Below, in pieces: positions 1 through 8,901 of a DNA stretch of 64,000 bases (its first letter is position 1; every line of letters starts with the position of its first letter). Below the pieces are notes generated by a model. The model was not told where the DNA came from. It made no database searches and saw nothing but the letters and a program-made list of their open reading frames with translations. This stretch comes from an uncultured Clostridium sp. GTDB lineage: Bacteria; Bacillota_I; Bacilli_A; RF39; UBA660. Position numbers and translations under genes: made by a program. The stretch lies in contig CAJKHY010000003.1 in assembly GCA_905199855.1 (NCBI GenBank), forward strand, positions 14,866 through 78,865, read 5' to 3'.

Positions 1-485
1 TCGTTGATATAATATTCTTTAGTTACATCGTACCCCGCAAAGGTCATGATTCTTGCTAAGTTATCTCCGTAGGTTGCTCCACGGCCATGTCCTAAGTGTA
101 AGTTTCCTGTTGGATTTGCACTTACAAACTCAATATTTACTTTTTTTCCTTGCCCTAGATCACTTTTACCATAGTTAGTGTTTTCTTTAATTATGGTATT
201 AATGCTTTCTAGTAAGTATTGCTCACTTATAAAGATATTAATAAATCCTGGCGGTAATACTTCAATTTTAGATATTATTTCACTTTGAATTTTATTTTTA
301 ATTTTATTTGCTATGTTTATTGGATTATCTTTTAAAGATTTAGCTAAAGATAAAGCAATATTAGTCGAATAATCTCCATGATTTTTATCCTTTGGTATGC
401 TTACTTCAATTTCTTGCTCATAGTCAATTTGTAATTCAATTAATGTTTTTTTTAGTATTTCTTGTATTTCTTTTTTTATACTCAT
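1..485 (-). CDS. argS: Arginyl-tRNA synthetase, N-terminal part (cut by window edge)
   Basis: Arginyl-tRNA synthetase charges tRNA-Arg in the cytoplasm. About 161 codons are present, read leftward from an ATG at 485; the rest lies beyond position 1. After an N-terminal additional domain (about residues 1-110) come SANPTGN and HLGHGR (residues 122-134), the class I HIGH-type signature in its ArgRS form. The start overlaps the ywiB stop by four bases (ATGA), which implies translational coupling. The ywiB-argS order matches Bacillus subtilis. The catalytic KMSKS side cannot be judged here. Confidence 0.95.
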   Translation of the reverse strand, partial: MSIKKEIQEILKKTLIELQIDYEQEIEVSIPKDKNHGDYSTNIALSLAKSLKDNPINIANKIKNKIQSEIISKIEVLPPGFINIFISEQYLLESINTIIKENTNYGKSDLGQGKKVNIEFVSANPTGNLHLGHGRGATYGDNLARIMTFAGYDVTKEYYIN

Positions 486-850
486 AATATATCCTCCAAT
501 TCTATTTTATATTCAAATATGTTATTACTTTCTAAGATTTCATATTTGATATATATTTTATCTTCTTTAATATCTAATTCTCTTGTTTTGATATTTAGTT
601 CTAAATTTAAACCTGATTCTTTTAGTAAATAATTACTCTTATGAGTTTTGTCTTTTTGGAACTGCATAGCGTGAGTAAATTTAGAATTATCTCTAATAAC
701 GATTATCTCATTATTTTTGATACGTATTTCATATGATGTATCATTGTCTTGATATTTTATTTTGTTTTGGTTAACAATGCAGTTAGAATTATGGTTAGTA
801 ATTTCATTAGTTGTTAAATTCTTTAATTCACTTTTAATTTTTCTTCGCAC
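482..850 (-). CDS. ywiB: YwiB/DUF1934 family protein
   Basis: 122 residues, mostly short beta-strands (for example the stretch around YEIRIKNNEIIVIRD), as expected for the small beta-barrel DUF1934 family. The molecular role of this family is not established. The assignment rests on size, strand pattern and the position directly upstream of argS, as in B. subtilis ywiB-argS. The start is GTG, preceded by a good AGGTGAT ribosome site, and the stop overlaps argS. An extended -10 element (TGATATAAT, about 878-886 on the minus strand) lies just upstream and probably drives both genes. Confidence 0.75.
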   Translation of the reverse strand: MRRKIKSELKNLTTNEITNHNSNCIVNQNKIKYQDNDTSYEIRIKNNEIIVIRDNSKFTHAMQFQKDKTHKSNYLLKESGLNLELNIKTRELDIKEDKIYIKYEILESNNIFEYKIELEDIL

Positions 851-877
851 AATATCACCTGATTTTTTCGTTTCTCA

Positions 878-886
878 TTATATCAT
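878..886 (-). promoter_or_regulatory. Extended -10 promoter for ywiB-argS
   Basis: Minus strand reads TGATATAAT, an extended -10 element (TGnTATAAT), about 28 bases upstream of the ywiB start. No good -35 is visible. Confidence 0.55.
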
Positions 887-984
887 AACATTTAAAAAAA
901 TAAAACTTATATTTTATTTTTTTTAGTAAATATTATTATTAGGTTAGAAAAATCGTTTATTTTAAAGGAATTCAGGTGATTAAA

Positions 985-2946
985 ATGTTTAAGAAAATTT
1001 TTAAATATATTAAATTTTCTGTTATTTTGGTTGTTTTTGGGATAATTGCTTTTTTTAGTTTATATATTTATGCTTTGGTTACACCTAAACCTGACATTAA
1101 TAAGGCTAGAAGTTATTATTTATATGATAAGGATAGTAATCTTGTTTTTAATAATAATGATGAATGGATAAGTTTAGATAATATTAGTGACTATTTAATT
1201 GATGCGACAATTTATACTGAGGATAAGAAGTTTTATAAGCATAGTGGTTTTGATTTTTTGAGAATTATTAAGGCTGTTTATGTTAATTTGTTATCTGGTA
1301 GTAAGAAGGAAGGTGCATCTACGATTACCCAGCAATATGCTAGGAATTTGTTTTTGAATTTTGATAAGACTTGGAAAAGAAAATTTGATGAGGCTAAGCT
1401 TGCTTTGGAATTGGAATGCCACTACAAAAAGGAGGAGATTTTGGAAGGGTATTTGAATACTATTAATTATGGTGGAGTTTTTGGAATTGAGAATGCTTCT
1501 AAGTACTATTTTGGTAAAAGTGCTAGTGAACTTAATTTAGCGGAGGCTTCGATGTTAGCAGGTATTCCTAAATCTCCTAGTACTTATTCTCCTTTGATAA
1601 ATCCTTTGAAAGCTAAGAAGAGGCAAGGTTTAATTCTTTCGATTTTACTTAAAAATAAGGTTATTAGTGAGAATGATTATAATGCGGCTTTAAATTATGA
1701 ACTCGTTTTTAAGAGTTTTGAGGATGAAGATGGTTTAAATGCTGTGATGTATTATCAGGATGCGGTTATTAATGAACTTAAGAAGATAGAGTCAATTCCT
1801 AATTCTTTACTTGAAACTGGTGGTTTAAAGATTTATACTACTTTGGATAAGGATGCTCAAAAATACTTGGAGAATGCTACAAATAAGTATATTAATAAGG
1901 ATAGTGAGTTGCAATCTTCTTCTATTATGATGGATCCTAATACGGGTGAAGTTTTGGCTTTAATGGGTGGAGTTGATTATAATAAGAGTCAATTTAATCG
2001 CGCTACGTCGGCAGTTAGGCAAGTAGGTTCTACGATGAAACCATTTTTATATTATGCGGCTTTGGAGAACGGTTTTACTGCTTCTAGTGCTTTTATAAGT
2101 GAAAGAACGACTTTTACTTTTTCAGGTAACAAGACTTATTCACCAAAAAATTATAATGATAGATATCCTAATAAGCAAATATCTTTAGGTGCTGCGATTT
2201 CTTATTCCGACAATGTTTATGCTGTTAAAACACATTTGTTTTTGGGGGAAGATGTGCTTGTGGATATGGCTAAAAGGGTTGGAATAAGTGGTAATTTAGA
2301 AGCTATTCCTTCTTTGGCTCTTGGTAGTGAAGAGATTAGTATGATAGATATGGTTGGTGGATATGCTTGTTTTGCTAATGAGGGTTACAAGGTTAAGCCA
2401 CATTTTATTAGGAAGGTGTTGGATAGTAAGGGTAATGTTATTTATGAGTATAATAATGTTAAAGAGGGTGTTCTTAATAGGAGTATTGTATTTATTTTAA
2501 ATGAGTTAATGACTTCAACTTATGATACGGCTTTTATTGATTATAATTATCCTACAATTATTAGTTTACTTCCTGATATGACCCACAAATACGCGGTTAA
2601 AACGGGGACAACGGATACTGATGTGTGGATAATTGGTTATAATAAGAATGTTGTTTTGGGGGTATGGAATGGTTTTGATGATAATCGAGTAATGTCTAAA
2701 GAAGATTCTGGTAAGCATAAGAAGATATGGGTTGAGGCAATAGAAAATTATTTAAAAGATACGGATAAAAATACGGAATGGTATGATATTCCTAGTAATG
2801 TTGTGGGAGTTTTAGTTAATCCAATTACTGGTGAGCCTGTAAATGAGGCTAGTAAGAATAGTAAGATATTTTATTTTATTAAAGGAACTGAACCATATTA
2901 CAATAATGTTGATTTAGATACGGTTTTCAAACAGGAAAATAATTAG
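985..2946 (+). CDS. Class A penicillin-binding protein (bifunctional transglycosylase/transpeptidase)
   Basis: Polymerises and crosslinks peptidoglycan at the outer face of the membrane. 653 residues. One N-terminal membrane segment (about 10-33) is followed by a GT51 transglycosylase domain with EDKKFYKHSG (catalytic Glu near residue 79) and GASTITQQ (about 110-117). The transpeptidase domain carries the three expected motifs: STMK (SxxK), SYSDN (SxN) and KTGTT (KTG). A GTG at 976 is also possible, but the ATG at 985 has the AGGTGAT ribosome site that most genes here use. It is PBP1A-like; the exact orthologue is not resolved. It is transcribed alone and divergently from ywiB-argS. Confidence 0.93.
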   Translation: MFKKIFKYIKFSVILVVFGIIAFFSLYIYALVTPKPDINKARSYYLYDKDSNLVFNNNDEWISLDNISDYLIDATIYTEDKKFYKHSGFDFLRIIKAVYVNLLSGSKKEGASTITQQYARNLFLNFDKTWKRKFDEAKLALELECHYKKEEILEGYLNTINYGGVFGIENASKYYFGKSASELNLAEASMLAGIPKSPSTYSPLINPLKAKKRQGLILSILLKNKVISENDYNAALNYELVFKSFEDEDGLNAVMYYQDAVINELKKIESIPNSLLETGGLKIYTTLDKDAQKYLENATNKYINKDSELQSSSIMMDPNTGEVLALMGGVDYNKSQFNRATSAVRQVGSTMKPFLYYAALENGFTASSAFISERTTFTFSGNKTYSPKNYNDRYPNKQISLGAAISYSDNVYAVKTHLFLGEDVLVDMAKRVGISGNLEAIPSLALGSEEISMIDMVGGYACFANEGYKVKPHFIRKVLDSKGNVIYEYNNVKEGVLNRSIVFILNELMTSTYDTAFIDYNYPTIISLLPDMTHKYAVKTGTTDTDVWIIGYNKNVVLGVWNGFDDNRVMSKEDSGKHKKIWVEAIENYLKDTDKNTEWYDIPSNVVGVLVNPITGEPVNEASKNSKIFYFIKGTEPYYNNVDLDTVFKQENN

Positions 2947-2959
2947 GAGAATTAGTTGA

Positions 2960-3273
2960 CTTATTCATTATTTCTGTTATCATTTTTTTGTTGATGGTAT
3001 TAATGATTATACTGATATTTTACTTGGAGTTAGAGATGATGCGAAGAATAGGTCAAGGTACAAAAGCACTTATTATAAAGGGGATATCCGCCTAGTAATG
3101 AAGGAGTTTGTACTGATTTAGTCTTGAGTGCGTTAGATGAGGCTGGTTATAAGTTGAAGGATTTTGTGGATGAGGATATTAAGAATAATGTTAGTGCATA
3201 TCCTAGGATTAATGGAAACCCTGATTCTAATATTGATTTTAGAAAGTTGCCTGAGATTTTTTTATTAGATTAA
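2960..3273 (+). pseudogene. Decayed DUF1287-family gene
   Basis: Two reading frames together give a recognisable DUF1287 protein. The first frame contains DYTDILLGVRDDAKNR and YKSTYYKG; the second contains YPPSNEGVCTDLVLSAL, then DEDIKNNVSAYPRI and PDSNIDFRKLPEIF. One base appears to be missing around 3080-3086 (a GGGG run), which switches the frame. The N-terminal export region is lost behind an in-frame TGA at 2957, and the C-terminal part stops early at 3271. DUF1287 proteins are small exported proteins of unknown enzymatic role. This is either a genuine pseudogene or a remnant worsened by a base error; the double truncation favours real decay. Confidence 0.75.
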
Positions 3274-3279
3274 ACAAAA

Positions 3280-3310
3280 ACTGAATGAAGTTAAAATTCA
3301 TTCAGTTATT
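3280..3310. terminator. Convergent terminator between the DUF1287 remnant and parB
   Basis: Perfect 10-bp stem ACTGAATGAA / TTCATTCAGT with a 7-base loop. The minus strand has a TTTTT tract after the stem, ending parB transcripts; the plus side has a weaker TATTTTATT. Confidence 0.8.
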
Positions 3311-3317
3311 TTATTAG

Positions 3318-5195
3318 TTATTTTTTTTGAATTTTTATTATAAATTGATATTCGTTAGGTAAATCTAATTCGTCTACATCAACAATGTAACCTGATGCTT
3401 CTAAGTTATCTATTAGTTGTCTACTCATATTTAAGGCATTCCTTAAATAGTATGGAGAATATTCTTGTTTTGCTTGTGGTTGTTCTTCAAACGAAGGTGC
3501 CCCCTCTGTATTAAATTCTGGCAAGAATGGTTCTTCAATTTTTGATGGTTGAATGTTTGGTTGTGTTTCAACTGGAGAGGATACAAAAGTTGGATTATTG
3601 TTTTGTAGCGAAGGTTGAGTTGATGCTGTGATGCTTTCTTGAGTTGCAACTGGTTGAATATTATTTACTGTTTCTTCTTGGGGTACGAACTGAGGTGTTA
3701 TATTGTTTGAAATATTCTCTGGAGTTTGTTCAATTTTTTGGTTAGGTTCTAAATTAATGTTTGAAATTGTTGGTTCTATTTTTGGTGTTTGAACACTTGG
3801 AATGTCATTTGTAGTTGGAGTTTGAATTGTATTTAAGTTAGGTAATGGCATCGTATTTTCAATAGATGATGTAGGCATTGGGGTAATATTTGATGCCATG
3901 GTTTCTGGAGTTGGCATTTCCCAAGTATTTATTGGATTATTTAAGTTTAGTTCTTGGTAAGATTCTGTAGGAGTTGCAATATTAACTTCTGGATGTGGTG
4001 TTTCTTTAGCCCCTTGTATATTTATTTGTTCAGGTTGATTTTGAAAATTATTTGGTACTGCAGGTTGTGGTGTTGGTTCTACTAGAGTTGAATTTAATTC
4101 CGGCATATTAAATATAGGGGTAGGATTTATAGTTTGTGATGTTACTTCAGGGGTTTGTTCATTATTTACAGTATCAGGCATGTTTATTCTTTCTATATTA
4201 ATTGGTTGTGGAGTTTGTGGTTGCATAGGTAAAGGCATTTCGACATTTTTTGCAGGTTCCATAAAGTTAGAGCCTGTGTTCATGTTTGTGCTTTCATCTT
4301 CTAGTGATGTGAAAAATTTGCCTGCGAATGAAAATTTTGGTTTTTCAACAGGTTGTTCTTGTTTTGGCATACTTTCATCTACTTTTAATAAATTGTTGAT
4401 ATCTGCAGTTTGCTCTTGATGATTTATATCTTGGGCTGATGCTTTAATTGCATCAATGTTAATCATTTGTGTTTTATCCATTTTATCCTCCACTATTTCT
4501 GGTTCAACATCATCGAACGTATTTGATTTTTTATTTACTATATCAAGTCCTGATAGAACTTTTTGCATATTAGGATTAATATCCATTTCCTCTACTTGTT
4601 CTTTGTTTTCTTTAATTATATCTTGGACTTGTTTAACTGTTAATCTTTCTTTTTTGATTCTTTCTAGCATTGCATTTTCTTCCTGTTCATTTTCTAATTG
4701 AAGTAATGCTTTAGCATGTCCTTCGCTAATTTCATTATTTTGTAAAGCTTCTTGGACATTTTTACTTAATTTTAATAGTTTCATTTTGTTATTTATTTCT
4801 TTTTCTTCTTTAGACATTAAATTGGCTATTTCTTTAGTGTTACTATTTCCCGCTAGATTTTGATAAGCTTTGGCTTCTTCAATTGGAGTAAGACTTTGTC
4901 TTTGAAGATTTTCAACGATGGCTAGTTCGGCACTTGCTTGGTCATTTATTTCCATAATAATAGCTGGTACTTGGGTTAAACCTACTAAAGAGGCGGCTTT
5001 TAATCTTCGTTCACCTGCGATTACTTCATAACCATTAGGTATTTTTCTTAGAATAAGGGGTTCTATTATCCCATATTTTTTTATAGAGTTTGCCAATTCT
5101 TGTAGTGCTTTCTCATCAAATTTAATACGTGGTTGAAAACGGTTAGGTTTTATTTCAGTAATGTTTATTTGTTTTATTTCATTACTTTGTTGCAT
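3318..5195 (-). CDS. parB: Chromosome-partitioning protein ParB with very long linker
   Basis: ParB binds parS sites, loads as a CTP-dependent clamp and organises the origin. Residues 1-110 are the ParB N-domain, with GERRLKAA (61-68, CTP-binding box) and ENLQRQ (95-100). Residues about 115-200 form the helix-turn-helix region, with GHAKALL at 159-165. About residues 205-570 are low-complexity, rich in Pro, Gln, Asn and Thr. A short conserved-looking tail (LRNALNMSRQLIDNLEASGY onward) ends the protein. It has 625 residues against about 280-300 for typical ParB. The start was chosen at 5195 because AAGGAGGG lies 6-8 bases upstream; a longer frame has no ribosome site. No parA/soj follows. Its targets, three parS sites, lie at 27.8 kb. 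Confidence 0.88.
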   Translation of the reverse strand: MQQSNEIKQINITEIKPNRFQPRIKFDEKALQELANSIKKYGIIEPLILRKIPNGYEVIAGERRLKAASLVGLTQVPAIIMEINDQASAELAIVENLQRQSLTPIEEAKAYQNLAGNSNTKEIANLMSKEEKEINNKMKLLKLSKNVQEALQNNEISEGHAKALLQLENEQEENAMLERIKKERLTVKQVQDIIKENKEQVEEMDINPNMQKVLSGLDIVNKKSNTFDDVEPEIVEDKMDKTQMINIDAIKASAQDINHQEQTADINNLLKVDESMPKQEQPVEKPKFSFAGKFFTSLEDESTNMNTGSNFMEPAKNVEMPLPMQPQTPQPINIERINMPDTVNNEQTPEVTSQTINPTPIFNMPELNSTLVEPTPQPAVPNNFQNQPEQINIQGAKETPHPEVNIATPTESYQELNLNNPINTWEMPTPETMASNITPMPTSSIENTMPLPNLNTIQTPTTNDIPSVQTPKIEPTISNINLEPNQKIEQTPENISNNITPQFVPQEETVNNIQPVATQESITASTQPSLQNNNPTFVSSPVETQPNIQPSKIEEPFLPEFNTEGAPSFEEQPQAKQEYSPYYLRNALNMSRQLIDNLEASGYIVDVDELDLPNEYQFIIKIQKK

Positions 5196-5237
5196 AAAAA
5201 ATCCCTCCTTATTCTTTTTTCTTACCCTTATGATATA

Positions 5238-5266
5238 ATAATACACTAAGAAAAGGAAAAATTCAA
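5238..5266 (-). promoter_or_regulatory. parB promoter
   Basis: Minus strand: TTGAAT, 17-base spacer, TATTAT, about 43 bases upstream of the parB ATG. Together with the terminator at 5289 it makes parB an independent transcription unit. Confidence 0.65.
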
Positions 5267-5288
5267 TCATTTTTTGTCGAAATAATAT

Positions 5289-5326
5289 AAAAAAAATTAG
5301 AATTTTATGTTAATCTAACTTTTTTT
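5289..5326 (-). terminator. rsmG terminator
   Basis: Minus strand: an A-rich/U-rich hairpin with core GTTAGA / TCTAAT and a 12-base loop, followed by eight T. It ends two bases before the rsmG stop codon and separates mnmG-rsmG from parB. Confidence 0.75.
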
Positions 5327-5328
5327 AT

Positions 5329-6030
5329 TTATAGTGGATTTTTTTTTATTTGACTATAGTTTCTAGGATATATATTTTTAGTTGGTTCTAATTTAATTAT
5401 GTCTAAGAGGGTTCTCTCACTTTCTTCAATAGGTAGTTTAAATTTTTCTATTTTTATTATTTTTGATTTCAATTTACTTAATGATGTTTCTATATTATTC
5501 AATTCTTTATCAATATTAGATTTCATAGGAATGAAGTGGCCATTTACTTTTAGTAAGGGAATAGAGTATTCTATAAGTTCTTTTAAATTGGCTACTGCTC
5601 TTGATGTTACTATATCATAGGTTTCTCTCACTTTTTTACCATAATCTTCAGCTCTTTCATTTATAATGGTAATATCTTTTAATTCTAAGGTGTCAATTAC
5701 TAGTTTTAAGAAGTTACATCTTTTGTTTAGTGGTTCTATTAAAGTTACTTTTAAATTAGGGAATACTATCTTTAAAACAATTCCTGGGAATCCTGCACCT
5801 GTTCCTATATCACATAAGGTTTGATTGTCTAATTTTATTATTTTATTTAAGGTTAATGAATCATAGAAATGTTTTAGGTATACTAGATTGTATTCGGTAA
5901 TACCAGTTAAATTAATTTTTTGATTTTCTGTAATAAGAAGGTTATAGTACATATCTAATTGGTTTATTTGGTTTTCTTTTATGTTTATGTCTATTTTTTT
6001 TAAGTAATTAATAAATTGTTCTTTATTCAT
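5329..6030 (-). CDS. rsmG: 16S rRNA (guanine-527-N7) methyltransferase RsmG
   Basis: Methylates G527 of 16S rRNA using S-adenosylmethionine. 233 residues, normal for GidB/RsmG. The SAM-binding motif CDIGTGAGFPGIVLK sits at about residues 88-102, followed by the Glu-bearing strand VTLIEPLNKR and the family segment TSRAVANLKELIEYS. The start overlaps the end of mnmG by 8 bases, so the two are co-translated, as in the conserved mnmG-rsmG pair of most Bacillota. Confidence 0.96.
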   Translation of the reverse strand: MNKEQFINYLKKIDINIKENQINQLDMYYNLLITENQKINLTGITEYNLVYLKHFYDSLTLNKIIKLDNQTLCDIGTGAGFPGIVLKIVFPNLKVTLIEPLNKRCNFLKLVIDTLELKDITIINERAEDYGKKVRETYDIVTSRAVANLKELIEYSIPLLKVNGHFIPMKSNIDKELNNIETSLSKLKSKIIKIEKFKLPIEESERTLLDIIKLEPTKNIYPRNYSQIKKNPL

Positions 6031-7846
6031 TATATTTTTTCTTTAAATAAACCATTAGAATAGATATGTCAGCAGGGTTTACGCCACTTATTCTTAGTGC
6101 CATGCCTATTGAAGTTGGGGCATATTTGATTAGTTTTTGTCTTGCTTCCGTGGCTAAATTAGGTACTTTGTTGTAGTCTATGTCTGAGGGTATTTGTTTT
6201 TCTTCGTATTTAAGCATTTTTTCGGCTTCTTTCTCTGTTTTTCTTATATAACCTTCATATTTTATTTGTATTTCTACTTGTTCTATAACATATTTATCAT
6301 AATTTAGTTTGATATTATATTTATCTATCAAGTTATTTATATTTATCTCAGGATTTTTAAGGGCATTATAAATGGTATCACTTTTGTTTTCTAGTTTTAT
6401 TTTAGTTTCTTTAAAGTAGTTTAGGAGTTTTTGAATATTCTGTTTTTTTTCTTTGAATTTTTGATATGTTTCTTCATCAATTAGTCCTACTTGGTAACCA
6501 TATTCTCTTAGTCTTAAGTCAGCATTGTCATGTCTTAATAGGAGGCGATATTCGGCACGTGATGTTAGTAGGCGATATGGCTCGTTTGTTCCTTTGGTAA
6601 TTAAATCATCAATTAATACTCCTATATAGGCTTCGTTTCTTTTTAATATTAATGGTTCTTTATTTTCTAGTTTTAGACTAGCGTTGATACCTGCGATTAA
6701 CCCTTGACATGCGGCCTCTTCATAGCCTGATGTGCCATTTATTTGACCAGCGGTAAATAAATTAGTTATAACTTTGGTTTCAAGGCTTTGTTTTAGTTGG
6801 GTAGGGTAGATGGCATCATACTCTATGGCATATGCATATTTTAGTATTTTAGCATTTTCTAATCCTTCTAGGCTATGTACCATTTCTTCTTGGACAGAGG
6901 TAGGCATACTCGTAGAAAAACCTTGAATGTAGATGTCATCATAGTAAAGGCTTTCAGGTTCTAAGAATAGTTGATGTCTTTCTTTGTCTTTGAATTTTAC
7001 TAATTTATCTTCTATTGATGGGCAATATCTTGGTCCTACGGCATCTTTAATATATCCTCCGTACATGGCTGATTTGTCTAAGTTAGATTGAATTATGGCA
7101 TGGGTTTTTTCATTGGTATAAATAAGATGACATGGTATTTGGTTTTTGACATCGTATTTAGGATTTCCATTTATTTCAAAGGTATATGGTTCTTGATCGC
7201 CATCTTCTACTTTAGTTTTGGTAAAGTCAATGGTTGATTTTTCGATCCTAGGAGGTGTTCCTGTTTTTAATCTTAGAATTTCAAAACCATATTTTTTTAA
7301 ATTATCACTTAGATGGTTAGAAGGTTTTTCTCCATGTGGTCCTTCTCTTTTTCTGGTGCTTCCAATTAGAATATCAGCTTTTAAATAAGTCCCAGTTGTT
7401 AAAATAACAATAGTTGATGTTATTTTTGTTTTATCTTCTAAGATTACTCCTTTTACTTGTTTGTTTTCTATGATTAAGTCTTCAACGATTGCTTCTTTGA
7501 TGGTTATGTTTTGGGTATTATTTAGTGTTTTTAGCATTTCTTTAGGATATATTATTTTATCTATTTGAGATCTTAGGCTTCTAACCGCTGGACCTTTGGA
7601 TGAATTTAACATTTTCATTTGTAATATTGCTTTGTCAGCATTTTTACCCATTTCGCCCCCTAGAGCATCGATTTCTCTTACCACGATACCTTTGGCGGAA
7701 CCGCCAATTGATGGGTTACATGGCATGGTGGCTATATTATCAATTCGTCCTGTTATTAATAGGGTTTTGTGTCCTTTTCTTGCTGAAGCTAAAGCGGCTT
7801 CACAACCAGCATGTCCTCCTCCTACTACGATTATTTCATATTCCAT
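6023..7846 (-). CDS. mnmG: tRNA uridine 5-carboxymethylaminomethyl modification enzyme, FAD subunit MnmG
   Basis: With MnmE (gene at 10979-12328) it installs the cmnm5 group on the wobble uridine of certain tRNAs. 607 residues, slightly short of the usual 620-630. The N-terminal FAD-binding motif is VVGGGHAGCEAALASA (about 6-21), with further family blocks PCNPSIGG, TGTPPRI and GQINGTSGYEEAACQGL. The ATG at 7846 has a strong AAGGAGGTG site. In most relatives mnmE lies directly upstream; here three extra genes separate the two partners, and mnmG has its own promoter (7875-7903). Confidence 0.97.
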   Translation of the reverse strand: MEYEIIVVGGGHAGCEAALASARKGHKTLLITGRIDNIATMPCNPSIGGSAKGIVVREIDALGGEMGKNADKAILQMKMLNSSKGPAVRSLRSQIDKIIYPKEMLKTLNNTQNITIKEAIVEDLIIENKQVKGVILEDKTKITSTIVILTTGTYLKADILIGSTRKREGPHGEKPSNHLSDNLKKYGFEILRLKTGTPPRIEKSTIDFTKTKVEDGDQEPYTFEINGNPKYDVKNQIPCHLIYTNEKTHAIIQSNLDKSAMYGGYIKDAVGPRYCPSIEDKLVKFKDKERHQLFLEPESLYYDDIYIQGFSTSMPTSVQEEMVHSLEGLENAKILKYAYAIEYDAIYPTQLKQSLETKVITNLFTAGQINGTSGYEEAACQGLIAGINASLKLENKEPLILKRNEAYIGVLIDDLITKGTNEPYRLLTSRAEYRLLLRHDNADLRLREYGYQVGLIDEETYQKFKEKKQNIQKLLNYFKETKIKLENKSDTIYNALKNPEININNLIDKYNIKLNYDKYVIEQVEIQIKYEGYIRKTEKEAEKMLKYEEKQIPSDIDYNKVPNLATEARQKLIKYAPTSIGMALRISGVNPADISILMVYLKKKYNE

Positions 7847-7874
7847 TGGTGCACCTCCTTAAAATTTCTTATAT

Positions 7875-7903
7875 ATTATATACTATTTTAAGAAGTTTTT
7901 CAA
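7875..7903 (-). promoter_or_regulatory. mnmG-rsmG promoter
   Basis: Minus strand: TTGAAA, 17-base spacer, TATAAT, about 28 bases before the mnmG start. It explains how mnmG stays expressed after being separated from mnmE. Confidence 0.75.
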
Positions 7904-7915
7904 TGAAATTATATG

Positions 7916-8809
7916 CTATGTTTCTATTATTCTTTTTACTCTTTCTATTGATACTTTGTAATTACGATATTCGATGTTGGTTGTACCTATTGTTTCAAAA
8001 TTAGTTATTATTTTACTATAATAAGTGTAAATTAAGACAATAGCACTTATATCTATTAGATTTTGCTTGGTTAAGGTTATAGCATAGAAGATAATACCAT
8101 ATCTACTTAAATCAATGATAAATAATACTAGATAAATAATACCTTGCGACATGACGTTAAATTTGTAATTACTTTCTAGGTATTTTGTCGTGGTAATATT
8201 ATTTATTTCACTGATGGCGTTTATTTCTTTGTTACGTATTTGTTCTTGCATTTCTAAATCTTGGATTATTTTTTCGTCTAAAAGTTTTTTTTTGTTTTTG
8301 TTATATTCTTGTAGTTCTTTACCAGCATATATTTGAAATACTAACATTAAAACAATTATGATAAAGGCAAAAATAAATATTTTATAATTTACTAAATAAA
8401 ATGAAATTAAAATAACAATAAATTCTACTAATTGTAGAAGTCTTGTTACAAGATTACCTAGGAATGTACATATGATGTCGGTATCATTATAAGCGATGTT
8501 GGCAAACTTTCCCGAATTTATTTCAGTTATTTTTTTATTTTTAAATTTTTTACTTATTGTTAAAAATAACCGGCTATAGTAGTTATACCATGTTTTTTGG
8601 TTTATGTAGCACCAAAAGTAGTATAATGAAGAGATTATAAAGCAGATTATTATTAGGTAATACGCTTTTTCATAATTAACATTTGTAATGTATTTGACGA
8701 CTTTACCCCAGTAAATAGGGATGAGTAGAGAAGTTACACACATCATGATGGAAGTTAATATTTTAAGTATTAGTGGTTTTTTATTTTGTTTAATTATTTG
8801 TTTTATCAT
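7916..8809 (-). CDS. ABC-exporter transmembrane domain without an ATPase domain
   Basis: 297 residues with about six hydrophobic segments in the arrangement of a type IV (exporter-type) ABC transmembrane domain. It has the long cytoplasmic extensions between segments and the linker-like end YKVSIERVKRIIET, where a nucleotide-binding domain normally begins. There the reading frame stops, and only about 70 bases, containing the mnmG promoter, separate it from mnmG. No Walker A or ABC signature is present and no separate ATPase gene is nearby. A clean AAGGAGGT site precedes the ATG. It is either a truncated exporter still being translated or a membrane protein reused without ATPase. The substrate is unknown. 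Confidence 0.75.
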   Translation of the reverse strand: MIKQIIKQNKKPLILKILTSIMMCVTSLLIPIYWGKVVKYITNVNYEKAYYLIIICFIISSLYYFWCYINQKTWYNYYSRLFLTISKKFKNKKITEINSGKFANIAYNDTDIICTFLGNLVTRLLQLVEFIVILISFYLVNYKIFIFAFIIIVLMLVFQIYAGKELQEYNKNKKKLLDEKIIQDLEMQEQIRNKEINAISEINNITTTKYLESNYKFNVMSQGIIYLVLFIIDLSRYGIIFYAITLTKQNLIDISAIVLIYTYYSKIITNFETIGTTNIEYRNYKVSIERVKRIIET

Positions 8810-8873
8810 TTTACCTCCTTATATTATTAGTTTGGCATTTTTTGTTATTTTTATATATATTAATTTAAATTAA

Positions 8874-8882
8874 TGTTATAAT
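8874..8882 (+). promoter_or_regulatory. Extended -10 promoter for the HExxH protein gene
   Basis: TGTTATAAT, a perfect extended -10, 20 bases before the ATG at 8902. The -35 region is poor. Confidence 0.55.
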
Positions 8883-8901
8883 AATTTATGAAGGTGAAGA
8901 T

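Noticed and set aside
2624..2632. Perfect DnaA-box sequence inside the PBP gene (also 29316-29324 in dnaX and 31895-31903 in holB)
   Set aside because: Each is explained by codons for conserved residues and lies alone inside coding sequence; about one chance occurrence is expected in 64 kb, so they are not called as sites.
3443..4701. Open frames on both strands inside the ParB linker
   Set aside because: They are by-products of the repetitive Pro/Gln/Asn codons of parB; none has a ribosome site.
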